NCBI GenBank assembly: GCA_009767595.1
Contig: VSDK01009629.1
Coordinates: 6,624 to 70,623, forward strand
Source: Symbiodinium kawagutii
Lineage: Eukaryota > Sar > Dinophyceae > Suessiales > Symbiodiniaceae
DNA length: 64,000 nucleotides
Direction: 5' to 3'
Both the position numbers and the translations under genes were made by a program. Under the pieces are notes generated by a model. That model saw only the letters and a program-made list of their open reading frames with translations. It did no database searches and was not told the DNA's origin. Below are positions 34,601 through 47,800 of the stretch, in pieces (positions within the stretch are counted from its first letter, which is position 1; the number at the start of each line of letters is the position of its first letter).

Positions 34601-37600
34601 CGACCCGTTGTCAATCATGGTTCGGTGATGGTTTATCAATCATGTTTGATGGGTGGGCAGGAATGGTTGATAGTGGTTGGCGACGAATGTAGCAAGGGAT
34701 TACTTACTATAAACTTTATCAAACCACAAGAGTATTCCTTCAATTGATTGTTAGGATTTATATAGTGTTAAGTGTTTGTTAACCATCAATAACCTTGGGT
34801 ATCAGCCATCAACACTCATAATCCCTAGCCTTTGCTAATCACTCATGACTCATGAACATCAATGATTGACTGTCATCAACCGTCATCAGCCATCATCAGC
34901 CATCATCAGCCATCATCAGCCATTATCAAACACCATCAACCATCATCAACCATCATCAACCATCATCAACCATCATCAACCATCGTCAACCATCAACAAC
35001 CATCATCAACCATCGTCAACCTTCAGTTGACCACAGTTAATCATTAGTTCACCACTACGAATCAACATTGATCATCAAGTAGCGATGAATTCACCGTCAG
35101 CTAACATCATCCACCATCATCCAGTGCATCAGTTACCTATCCTATCATTAACCACCACTGATATGTCATCATTTACCACTACTTACCATCAGTCAACCAT
35201 CATGCTATGAACTCCATGATTACTCCATCAACTACCATTAATACACAATCATTAAGTCCATCACCACCCATCATTGACCATCATTGATTCTATCAGTAAC
35301 TCCTCATTGATGATCATCAATCAGTACTATTCACTCCATTCACCGCCATCAATACATCATCATTAACCATCAGTAACTCCATCACTGACCATCAGCAACT
35401 CCATGATTCACTCCTTCATCATCCTTCCTTAAGTCCAGATTTCACTCCATTCACCACCATTCAATGATAACCTATTGATGGTAAGTACATGTAAATACTA
35501 TTCACTCCATTCAATGATAACCTATTGATGGCAAATACTATTCACTCCATTCACCACCATTCATACACCATCCTCACCCCCGGTATGGCGCATCCTCGAT
35601 GCTTTCCAGGAGCTGGCTGCAGATCGGAGGGAGGCGCACCGTCGGACCTTGGAGGCGACGACGGCACCGGGGCCCGGTGGAACCGGGGGAGAGGGGCATG
35701 GATGGATGGTTGAATGATGGTGACTAAGCTGGTGAATCAGCTGGTTATAGTGGTTAGTGAGCTGGTTAGTGATGGTTGAATGTCGCTTGATGAGCTAGTT
35801 GTAGTGATGGTTGATTGAATGATGGTTTTAGAGCTAGTTAGGGGTGGTCAATGATGATGGTTGAATGAATGATGATTAATTGGCTAGTTTGTGATGGTTA
35901 ATGATGATTGAATGATGCTTCATGATTATTAATATGCTTCAATGTTGTTTGATGATGGTTGTGGCTCGTTTCGATGCTGTTTATCCTGATTATAAGCTGG
36001 TTGATTGTAATGGGTATGGAACCTAGCTTGTACCAAAAACGGCATTTTCACAATGCATAGTTGTATTGTATTTGCCATGATCATCAATATCGCCGGGTGA
36101 TTCCTCTTCAACTCTTGAGGATGGTCGATGATATGACCCATCATAAATGTATACATGTAGGATCCCTAAGAGAAATCCACAGCCACCTGTTGAACTCATG
36201 AGTGAACCTGCATACTGCCGTGGCTGATCCCCGGCTACCCGGCGCCACCACGTCATGGGCTGTACAGCTGATCAGTCGCCATAGTTGTGCTGGGTATCTT
36301 GGACTGAGGGCACCCCCTATGTCTAGTAATCAACCAATGGTATGATTAGGTGGGTGCTCCCACCATGGTTGGTATGATATCTTAGAGTGAGTTCATTTTT
36401 TTGCAACCATTTTTAGTAATTAACCAACATAAACCAACCATTTTTGGGGATTTTTAGTAATAAACCAACCATTTTTTTGTGGGCACCCCCGATGGCTTGA
36501 GAACCCCCCCACCATGGAGTTGTGTAGCCTAGCAAAGCTGCAGGTGTGCAGCCAACTCGTGACGCTCACCATGGATCCATTGTCAGCAGGCGGAGGGTGA
36601 AGTGGGCGCCAAACGACGACAGCTTCACGAAAAGGATCAGGCGCCGCGGTGCGGCGAATGTCACATGGCTATGGGTCAAGCAGTTAACCAACCAACTAAT
36701 GGGGGATGATAACCAACAACAATAAGTTAATAATGATTAATAATAGGGGAACGTACAGGGTTTTGACCCACTGCCACATGGGAAGTTACTCCAAGTGACC
36801 ATGCAACCAAGCAATGGCTGACTAGTTGGTCAATGGTTGATGCTAGGGGAGAATCAACAATGTTTACCAATCGAAAAAGATTTGCTGGTTCACCTCCCAA
36901 CAAAGACTAGGTTTGTGACGGGTATTGACCACACAGTCACCATGCAACAAAGCCACCATGCAAGAGTGATTCACCATCAATCCAGAGGGCCAAATCATCA
37001 CAATGATCCATCCCAGATTCAACGAGCTTATTTGGTGGTTTCTCAAAATTGGGGACCCCAAAAATGGCTGGCTTACTAGTATCAATGATTAATGAACTGG
37101 ATGATTTGGGGGTACCATGGGGTGCCCCTATGACTTGAGAAACAACCATTTGCGGTATGCTCGTGGAAGAGCGATTTGCGTGGTTCAACATGATCATGAC
37201 CCATGAAATATCAGTCCATGTTTGAGTCGTAACACTGGCTGGTCGTTTCAAGCATTTTTCCCTACGATTTTGGCATGGTTGGGCCGGGTGATGAACAAAC
37301 TTTTTTTGGATGGTTTGTAACCGCTTTCTAACCAGTAATGATGTTTAACTAACCATTACAATTATTACCACTATTTAATCATTTAATCATTATTAACAAA
37401 TATTACCCTTTAAGCACTTTGATCAATCAGGCCCTATGATTGACTTTAAGATTACAAGATCCTATGATCAAAAATCTCAACTTTTAGCCCATCAATCCTT
37501 TGGAGCATAATCTGAATCATCGACACAGGAAATCTATGGAGAACAGCCCCCTGGTTTCGTGGACAATCCACCATCGAAACAGCTGGTTTACCTGTGGAAA

Positions 37601-40600
37601 TGCAGCGTTGAACAAACCACCGTGCTAGAAAACTGGTGGTGGTTTTAAACACTTCTATTTTTCCGAAATGTATTGCTAATCATAGTTGGTTGGTTGGTTG
37701 GTTGGTTGGTTGGTTGGTTGGTTGGTTGGTTGGTTGGTTGGTTGGTTGGTTGGTTGGTTGGTTGACTTTCGCGTATCTTTTTCATGACGCGGTAGTTGTT
37801 CGCACCACCAACAAGTTGACAGCTGTAAACCAGCTGGGGGCCCGGAGAGTTGATTTTTTCGGCAGGAGCTGGGAGCCCTTCAAAGGAAACTGGAACACGC
37901 CCGGTTGGCCCGAAAGGAGAGGAGGATGTCACCACAAGCTGCGTCAGGGTGGTGTGAAGAGTGGCACTTGTGAATTCACGTTAATGTGTGCTTACATATC
38001 TAAGATGTAGATATGGCTGATGCACATATGTAAAAAACAGGATGATGAAATGATGAAATGGTTCGTTCTTGTTTATCTATGTAACGGACAGCTGATGAGG
38101 TGGTGATTAACGGTGATTAACGTTGGCTAATGATTGATGACCGTCACGATCGTGGTCAGTTCTTTTCATTCATCATTGGATTAATCATGCCAGTAGGAAT
38201 AATGGCTACTATTGGTTACCCATGCTTTTGAAATTATTATCCATTGGTTGTAGATACAAGATGGCATGGCGAGTGTATGTGCAGACATGTTTTTCAACTG
38301 CTCTAACAAGAAGCTCATCTAGCTGAGATACCATCAACTGTATGAATTCTAGTGGCCAACCAGGGAATCCAGCGCCGAAAGCTGCAAGATTGGCACACCG
38401 GGGACCGGTGTTCGCTCCAGGAGTGGACCAAGCACGCCGAAAAGCGAGAGGAAGAGTTGGACCGTCTCAGACCGGTGAGTTCGGTTCATGTGGACCAGCA
38501 TTGGCACATCTTTTTCTGGTTTCTGAAGCCAGTTTGGGGTACCTCCAGTTTTCATCCAATGTTCATCATTTGTTTGAACATGAATCATTTATTTGAACAT
38601 TCCGGGGATCCCCTATTCTGAGAAACCGCCATTGCCCACCCAGGGCTTCTTTTCAGGTCTTGTGATCACAAGCACTGGCAGTCATCTCGGTCCGTAAAGG
38701 TCGGTGTGCAGTGGGTGAGTCGTGGGTACCAGGCTCCCCATGAAGATGGCTGCAGTGGTGGTTCCCCTGTCTGTTGGTACTCATGTTTGTTGCAACAGAA
38801 TAGCTGGCTATTTTAAGATGATTTGCAACTCGTTTTCATCAACTTTTGACTGGTTGGTGGTTTCAATCATTTCTTATTTTCCCTAAGAGTATCACCAAAG
38901 CATTGGTTGGTTGACTTGCGCATCATGGTGATGAGCACCATCAGTCCCAGTGGATGGTGTCCAACGAGGCACCGACTCGTTGGCCCCCACAAGGCAACGA
39001 AGTGTGCAGACGGAGATGCTGCGGATGCAACAGAGTGCTTCGCCTCAGCTGTGGATCGTTCCTGGAATCCAGGGGATCCAATCCTCGACTGCTGAATCCC
39101 ATGAGTCGTGGGCTGTGAATCCCATGCCCTACCTGCAACCAGTTACCATTATAGTAGGTAGCCAACCCCAAACAACGAGCTGGTAGAAACCGAATGGTTA
39201 CCTATAGTCTACAGGTATAACTGGAAGCCTAGGGATTGTTATGCAATGCTTGAGTGGCTAGATGTGACTGGTAGCGATCATGGCTTAGGTTATGGGAGGG
39301 ATTCATCGGAATGGATTTGCTTCTCGACCCTTTATTTCGGCTGAAAATGAAGATGCTTTATTCATAATTACTATGGATCTCCCCCATTTATAGTCGTTCT
39401 CAGAGGAGTGATTATGATCACTGTCACCATCACGTGGTATCATCAATGGGATCACTGTAGATATTCAGCATGTTGATTAACATCAACATTAGCGACCATC
39501 GTCTATCGTGGGATCAATTCTCCTCAAACCATCTTCCATCATGTCATTGTACCAGATGGACCCTAGCTATAAGTTGGTCAGTAAGCCATTTGATATAGTA
39601 CCATTTTGCATGTTTGAATATGGGTTCTGCTAGTGATCAAGCCAAGGGAGGCCGAAACGGTGCTGCCAAGCTGAGCCAAGATGGTCCATTCAAATACCAC
39701 GTGCATTATCAGCTACCACGGCCATTTGGTGGTTTCTCAAAATAGGGGACCCCAAAATGGTTGGTTTACTACTATAAATGGCTAATGTAAAGGATGATTT
39801 GGGGGTCCCCCTATTTTGAGAAACAACCATTTGTGGATAAACCAATGATAAACAAGTCCGGAGATGATTACCATGAGGTTTTGTCAACAAACCGCGAAGG
39901 ATCATGGTCGTTGAACATACTTCCACGGCACTAGGACAGTTTAGTTCCCAAAGATGATTGGTCATCAATGGTCAATTTCACATTCACAAGGTTGCGAGAA
40001 ACCCGTGCACACATGCATATTTCTATATAAATATCTAATATACTCATAGCTTTTTATTTGCACAAATTACATGTCTCCTGGCATGGTTTCATGATGCCAA
40101 GCAGCACAAGATACTGTTGAGTCTGTGCCTTCAGATCCATCGCGTACGCTTTTGGTTGTTCCTGCGGCTTTGTCCTTGTTGCCAATTGCTGTACCTCCAA
40201 AAGAAGGGACTGTTTCACCAAATCATGGCTCGGTTATATTATATATTATATATATAGTTCTTAACATACACATATATGTATATTTTTTTCTTTCCTCATA
40301 GCCGATCATGGCTCCGGAAACGTTGGTTTGGTACTACGCATGGATCGCGCATGGCAATCTGGACCCCCATTACCTGCCGGGGATCCTGCGGCCCCTGCCC
40401 CGCGCGAGGCGTCGATGCCGTGCAGGACCAGTTGGCTACTTCGGAGAGCGAGCGGCAGCTGTTGGAGCAAACGCTGCGCTCGGGGGCTCGTTGTGATCGG
40501 GGGCGAGGGACTTGGGAGCTGCAAGTCCTCAGGGGCTCGGGTCGCAGATTTGCCAAGAAATGCAGCAATGGTTCGGCATAGATATGATATAGTTTCTCGG

Positions 40601-41751
40601 GGTTGAGGGCATCCCCCCAAAATTGTCCGTTTTTGTGGGTCCCCTATTTTTAGAAACGCCTGCATGGTGGGCTGCTGGTTCACCCTGGTGAAGCCCACCA
40701 TTACTTTGATGGATTTAAAAACCGTATGGGAAGTCATCATGAATTACGTTTAATTGCTTGACCCATTGATGATGCTAAGCATCAATTGATGTGGACAAAT
40801 CATTCATTGATATCCTCAAACGAAAATGCCATTGACTTGATTTGCCATTGGAAAAAGTTTTTTTCATCGTAAATATCTGTGGCATCATTGCCGATGGGGT
40901 AAACCACGGACTAGTCATCACTCCAACAGTCACCGGACACCTTTGGTTAGCTTCCTTTGGAAAACCCTCAAGTTCCTGGTTGCCGCGGGAAAAGTTTGCA
41001 GAGCAAGAAGCTGGTTTGCATGGCGAGAACTTATTTGCACCACGCACTAGACGGACGGACACACCACCTGTGTTTCTGTTCAAGAACTATTCACTGTCAC
41101 TAACTACAAGTCCTATTCGCCCGAACTGAAGGGCTTTGTTGATGTCCTTGCAAACTTAAGTGAGAGATTTCTCAAGATGTTTTTGTTAATCAGGAGCATT
41201 GGAGCAGGTTGGGACAAAGGGCGCAAATTGATGGATTGTCCGTACTTAGGAGAGCTCATGGTTCTGAATCTTCAAGCATCAGTCATCATTTCCCAGCATC
41301 AGTGCGATTGGTTTACCTGCAAAGCATTGCTATTCTGAAAAAAACATGCAAAATCATGGCGTCCCAAGGCTAACCCCGACCAGCCAAAACATCTACACAC
41401 AGTGCAAAATAGAGCTGATTGACACCCAGAGATGTTATCAACGAGAGCAATTTTCGCCAAGAAACTCATGCTAATTTGGGCATGTAATTTCTGCGAACCG
41501 TGTAGCCTTGTTTGTTTGTTTAAGGGTGGAGTGTACAGATACTATGGTATGCAACCATCATCAACATATATTATCCTTGTTGTTGGTTGTATCCCACAGT
41601 TATCACCAGTTGATCCCCAGTCACCTTGTATTTTTATTCCCCGGGTTGCTTCTTACCTTCAGCACTGTCAATCACCAGTAATTAGTCATCATCAACCATG
41701 CTCAACCATCAGGACCCATCAACCATCATCAACCATTCCCACCCCCATCCG

Positions 41752-41819
<68 letters not shown>

Positions 41820-44800
41820 GATGCTTCCATTGTGGTTGGTTAAGCTTGGGTCTTGTCCAACATTTGCAATTAGCAAAAGTTGTGGGCCGTAATACTAAGT
41901 ATGAACTATACAGTTACTGATCAACCAACTTATGGTTAATTATGGTTGATAAGGTCAATGAACCTGAATAATCATACCAGTGAAGGTAGGTGAACTACAA
42001 GCTGCCTAATGATCATGAACCGGTCTTCACGAGCTTCTTAACCCAAGCATGCAACGATCCATTCGATCCATCGTCAATCATCAAGCTCCCTGTTCGCTGG
42101 GTGCTGCATAAGGTCAGCAGCAAAGGCAGAACAGCGAATTGGAAGCTGGATTTCAGGTGCCAAGTTTTTGGGATCAATGGCGGTATATCCTAGCTGTAAG
42201 TTGATTTGAGACCAGCCTCGCAATTTAGTCGGTCCCTTTCGAACTATATACGATTGTAAGGTGGCCCTTTTGGAACTAAATGGTGGTTTCCCAAAATAGG
42301 GGTACCCCCAAATCATCCATTATTAACCATTTGTAGTCATAGACCAGCTATTTTTTGGGCCCCCTATTTTGAGAAACCATGCACCATATATACCTTAATG
42401 TTTGTATAAACCACAACCATTTTAGGACATGAGGCTCCAGAACAACCAGTGCCTGGTCATGAGAACCTGACCAATACAACCACTATAGTCAGCCCATGAA
42501 CCCCGTATAAGCCATCTACAGTAATTGCCAGGTAACCCAAGCAACCACCCAGGTTCCATCAGGTTCCACTATCCCACCCAAGTCAACTGGTTACATGACC
42601 AAAGAACTACCTAGGATATTATATCCATGGTACCCGAAAAAAACATTATTTTATAGTCTACAACTCATTTTTCGCAGGCTCAACACCGGCCCAACAACGG
42701 GGACCCCATGGCACTGACCATCCTGGCCCATGTCGAGCCCCGCGCCAGGCGCACATCGAGGTCTTGCAGGAGCAGATCCAACGAGAGACCGGGCGCCGGA
42801 GGGACTTGGAGGTGGGACCGAAACGGGCGACAGGGCAGGGCCGGCCACGAAGCGCGAGGCTTTGTAGGTTCGGGAATGGTGGGGGAATCCTGGGTTTTTC
42901 GTGGGTAAATTGCTGTGGGTCAATATTAACCAACAAAAATTGGGAGTTCACACGCTGTTAGTTTCTGGCTGGTGGTTTGATTGACATTTTTTTATTTTCA
43001 CCAGCAATTATTAAGAACTGGTTGGTTGACTCATATTTTTCAAGGGGGGTGAAACCACAAACCAGTTTTTGGTGAGCAAATAAAATAGTGATAGTTAATG
43101 ATGAGTTTCCTGGTTTTGATTAAGAATCATAGTTTAATCATTGACCAGTTGTTGATCCTTTTCTGAGGGGTTAATCCAATTGTAAATGGCGGTGAGTCAC
43201 GGGTTGACCATGGGTTGTCTAAGAACTGGCCCTGACAACAACTAACAGTGGGTAAATCCAGCTGTTGAGAAACAGCCGTAGTCAGTATAGTTTACTCTTC
43301 AAAGAACAAGAGTTTCTGAACCGATTCTTTCTTCATTCGAAAAAGTACATTTGTCCAATTGAACACCTGGGCACCAAGAACGAGTGGCTCATTAACATCT
43401 CAGGGCGATAGAATGGATTGGATGACTTAGGTTCTGGTGTACCAAGCCATGTTGCGCTATTTCTAGCACCCAACATGTGAACGGTTTTCCACTATCTTTA
43501 GCACCCGAAATGTGATAGGTTTTCCACCAGCGATTTCCAGCTGTTTTTCCAGCTGTTTTTATGGGTCAACTTACGAGGTGAAACCCAGAGGCACCGCCAC
43601 GGCGCCAGGAACGGCAAGCCAAGGAGGCGGAAGAACGTCATGGAGTCAGAGGGGCCGGGGCCGGGAGTGGACTCCCCATGTCAGGCCCATGACATTTGTA
43701 GCGTCCCTAAGGGTGATTGGTTTGGTTGCTTCGGGTTGGTTTGTTTGGTTTGGTTGGTTTGGTTGGTTTGGTTTGCTTACAAATGAACCCATCATGATGT
43801 GGATCACTCTGCTTAACCTGCACAAGCACAAGCGGAAATTCGTAGCCACAGGCCTCATTCACAAGCTGCTGCGATGCAGGGGTCAGACCATGCTTGTTGT
43901 CATGACATTCAAAGCTCTAACCACAACCTCCCAAGACTTAGTGCGAAAACCGTAGTAGCCACCTGATAGTATAGCAACCATACTATCAAATTACATCAGG
44001 AAATCCTAAACAACATCGAGCCCTTGATGACCTAAGTGTAATTGTCACTCCTATGATCAGTAATGCATGTGTTTACTGTTTTGTGGTTATTTTGGTAAGC
44101 TTTGTACAGTCTCTAATTATAACCTTTATGTAGCCGTATCAATCAACCCTTGTAACCACAATGTTAGTGAATAGCGTATCAATTGCCGACCATATCAATC
44201 AACCTTATCACAAACAGAGCGATGGTAATAGCCTTAGTCGATGAATGTTGACATTTTGATACCAACAGCCAATCTATTAGTACCATTTTGAAGCTTAGGA
44301 ACCACATCAACCTTTTTCACAACAAGAGCCGCAGTGATAACCATAGTCAATGAACCTTGATGAGTATTTCAGTATTTGACAACAATCCTACTTGACATCT
44401 TGTACATATATAAATCAACAGTATTCCTATAAGTAAGTAGCACCTATAGTCACTCATTAATTAAACATCAAAGATCTTGCTCAATGAGTCGCCTTGGCCA
44501 TCGCCTTGGCATTTCCGAGGTGAGCAAGGACACCTTGCGGACCTAGTGGCTTCGGAGCAGAAATGCGATGAGCTGCAAGGCTGGGAACGTGGAGTCTGAG
44601 GCAAGCTGCGAGGTGGAAGAGTGACAAGTGGGAATTTCTCAAAATAGGGGTCCCTAAAAATGGTTGATTCATTACTATAAATGACTAGCAATGGATGATT
44701 TGGGGGTACCCAAATTTTGAGAAACACCCAAGTGATGATGGATACTGGTTGGAGGGTTGTAACCTGCTAATTATGGTTGATAACAGGGGATCACAACCAA

Positions 44801-47800
44801 TAATTCTTCAACAACTGGTTGGTGGTTTGATTGACATTCTCTATTTTCCCTAGTATTTTTAAGAAACGGTCGGTTGATATTTTTCATGGGGGTTGAAACC
44901 ACCAACCAGGTTGCCATTGGTCAGTCAACCTAACAAAAGTGTTGGTGAATTGTGGTCAATTCATGGGTGCTTAACTGTTTGACAAGCAGTGATCGTGGTT
45001 AATTCCCATTTCATCATGATGGTATTGTTGGTTAAGCTTAGTAAGCAAGCCTTACCTGACCTTTAGTGTTACTTTGGAAGATACCAAATTCATGGTGGTT
45101 GCGAAGGGGCAGAAGACAACCACGGTGGTTGTTCATAGTGACACGTACTGGAAACAAACAAAGGTGCCAGCCAAAAAATGCAGACAACTGACAACTGATT
45201 TTCCACATTCGATTTGTAGGTCCAACTGTTAGTTTCCAGGGAGGGAACCTCTTGATTTTGTTGTTTTTTCAATGGCAGTTAATAAATGATTAGTGATGAC
45301 TATTCTTGTTTGATGGAGGTCAATAGCTAATCATGCAGGGCACAACCCCTCGTTAGAGCACTCGGTGAACATAACTAGGGTACCCATGCGGTGGATATAT
45401 TGAGTAAATTGGTAAATAATCTTAACCAAAGGCATTGTTATACCGACACAGATAACAATAACTCCATACAAAATGTCCCAGATGTCGGTAAGTGTACTAT
45501 ACATGGAGTATCTAGGAAAATCTACCTGCTTGTGTACTCCAATATCGCACAACCCCTTCGGCGAGGCAAAGTCTTGAAGTTGGAAAGCGAGATCAAGAAC
45601 AAGATCTCCTCTGCAGCTCGACATAGCCCCCTCAAATTCATCCAACGCTGGTGGGATGGAGCAGTTTGGAGCTCCTCGATGTACCTAGTGCTATCCCTAG
45701 ATTTCGGGGGGGGCGAGGCGATTTGGAGCTGCCAGGAGCGGTACCAAATGGTAGGCTCGGGGCAAAATTATTGTACCACCGGAAATGATTTTGGCAAATT
45801 GCCAAACAACTGTGGTAGTTGCCACATCAAAGATTTTGTTGCGATGACATTACTGCAGTTACAAAGACATTAGTAAACTATTGCAGTGCGACTTGTTTGT
45901 TGTAATCAATATTCTCACCACACATTCTCTTTCTTTTCTGCCACTCTTTCACGTTGACTGATGTAGAAATTGATTAATTTTCGCTTCAAACGCAAGTTTC
46001 TACCAAGGAATCCATTTTCTCATTGACGATGCTGCGTCAGCGCATAACCAAGTGAAGAATTCGTCACAAGCGGTGGATCAGTGTAGCAGGTTAAACTTCC
46101 ACGTATTGGAAACTTGGAAGATATCCAGTTTTCTGCTGGAAGATCTGTTGGAAGCACGCCTGTCATGACTCCTTCCATTAGATCCTCTGCCGCTCCCATG
46201 AGACTTACGTCACACTCAACGGTGAGGGCAGCCACTCCACGGTTGTCGCGACGCCGCTGCGAGGAGAAGTCCTTGGACGAGCAGCGTGTGAAGCTCGAGG
46301 CTGAGCCAGCAGCCAGCTATGTGTCTGTCTATGGGTCAATCAAGCCACAATAGGGGATAATGTTGGTTTCTGATTAGGGTAACCCCCTAAAGTAATGAAA
46401 ATAGATGAAACCAACAGGTAGATACTAATCAGAAACCAACATTAATAAACAACAATAATAGGGAAAACATGGGAAAACAGCCTGGTTGATGATAGGGGAA
46501 CTACTGGAGGTTTCAAGGGAATCAGTTTGAGTCCAGCTATGTCAGTTCCAAGAGATAGTTGGTTTATTACATGGTAAATGACTTAGATGAGTTGGGGGTG
46601 CTGGGTTAGTTTACAAGGGAATCAGTTTGAGTTGATCTATGGTTGCAACTGATCAAGTGGAGCAAGATCCTTGATGTGTTTTGCTTCTGAATGTGTTGGG
46701 AGTCCAACAAGAAGCCATAGTAAATGATTTATGGTTCAATCATATGTTAGTACTTTAGCATCGGATCATTTGCCTAAACGAGTTTCGACATATTTGGGAT
46801 GTCTACTCCCCTACTAGTGTGTTTTGTCTCCGTAGAACCCTCGAGCTTATTCCTGATTTGTCGACGATACGTTGATCACTTTGAGAAAACACCACTCTTC
46901 ACGGAACTGAAAACCTTTCTTTCTCTCTTGATCTCTTCATAGCGCTTGTCCTTTCCAGAGCTCTAATGAGCGAAAAGCTGGGGTCCTTTATGGCGGGTTC
47001 TTTGAAGGGGAAGCACGTTCCAGCTGCCGCGCTGTGGAGGATGAAGTGCGAAGCTTGAGGGTCCAAGCGGAGGACGGGATGGGCTGCATGAGGATAGAAA
47101 GCTGGAGACCACTGGGACTATGAAGTTCCGCCTGCTGTGGGGCTGCGGGGATAGTTTTTACCCCCTGCATCTTCGAGATGTCAACTCCAAATCCTCTCAG
47201 TGTAGATCACTTCCCTTGTGAGGGTGGGTGGTGGGTCATGTTCAAGTACACCGTCAGATTGTCACATCGTAACTAATGGGTCAGCAAGGTGGTAAGCAAT
47301 GTGGAACCTTTCCAATATGTGTAGTTAGTGTAGTTTCATTACAATTTTCATTGAAAAAAACCTAATCTGGTACAGGGCCTGACGGTACAGGCCTTGCCTG
47401 GCCTGCTGCGCGTGAATTCTGGTGTGGGCCTCACCCCAAATCCCAGGAATCCCGGTGCCAGGAATCCGCACAGTACTTTTACATGGCGAAGTCATGTATC
47501 CCATGTAAAGACCGTCTAAGCAGCCAAACCATCTCAACACATTCAACATCCAAACCATCTCAACACCCAAGCACTTGTTTTTTATTCTTTCGAAACGCGA
47601 TGAGTTTTGGGTGTTGAGATGGTTGGGTACCCCGTACCCCGTACCGCTGATGGTGAGCCACAGACCTTGCGCCGTGCCAGGCATCCGCCGAGTCCTTGAA
47701 GCGTTCCGAAGCGTCTCGTGAGGACTGCAGCGTCGCAGCCAGCCGTGGGACCCAACGGTAAACCAACCAGGGCCCAACCAGGAACCAACGACGACCCAAC

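Noticed and set aside
41432..41821. 129-codon ORF ending in a poly-Cys run
   Set aside because: The end is the (GTT)n microsatellite; the start is ordinary intron.
14389..41821. CRISPR-like or satellite interpretation of the regular repeats
   Set aside because: The arrays are simple triplet or tetramer microsatellites without unique spacers, and the exon-intron structure is eukaryotic.
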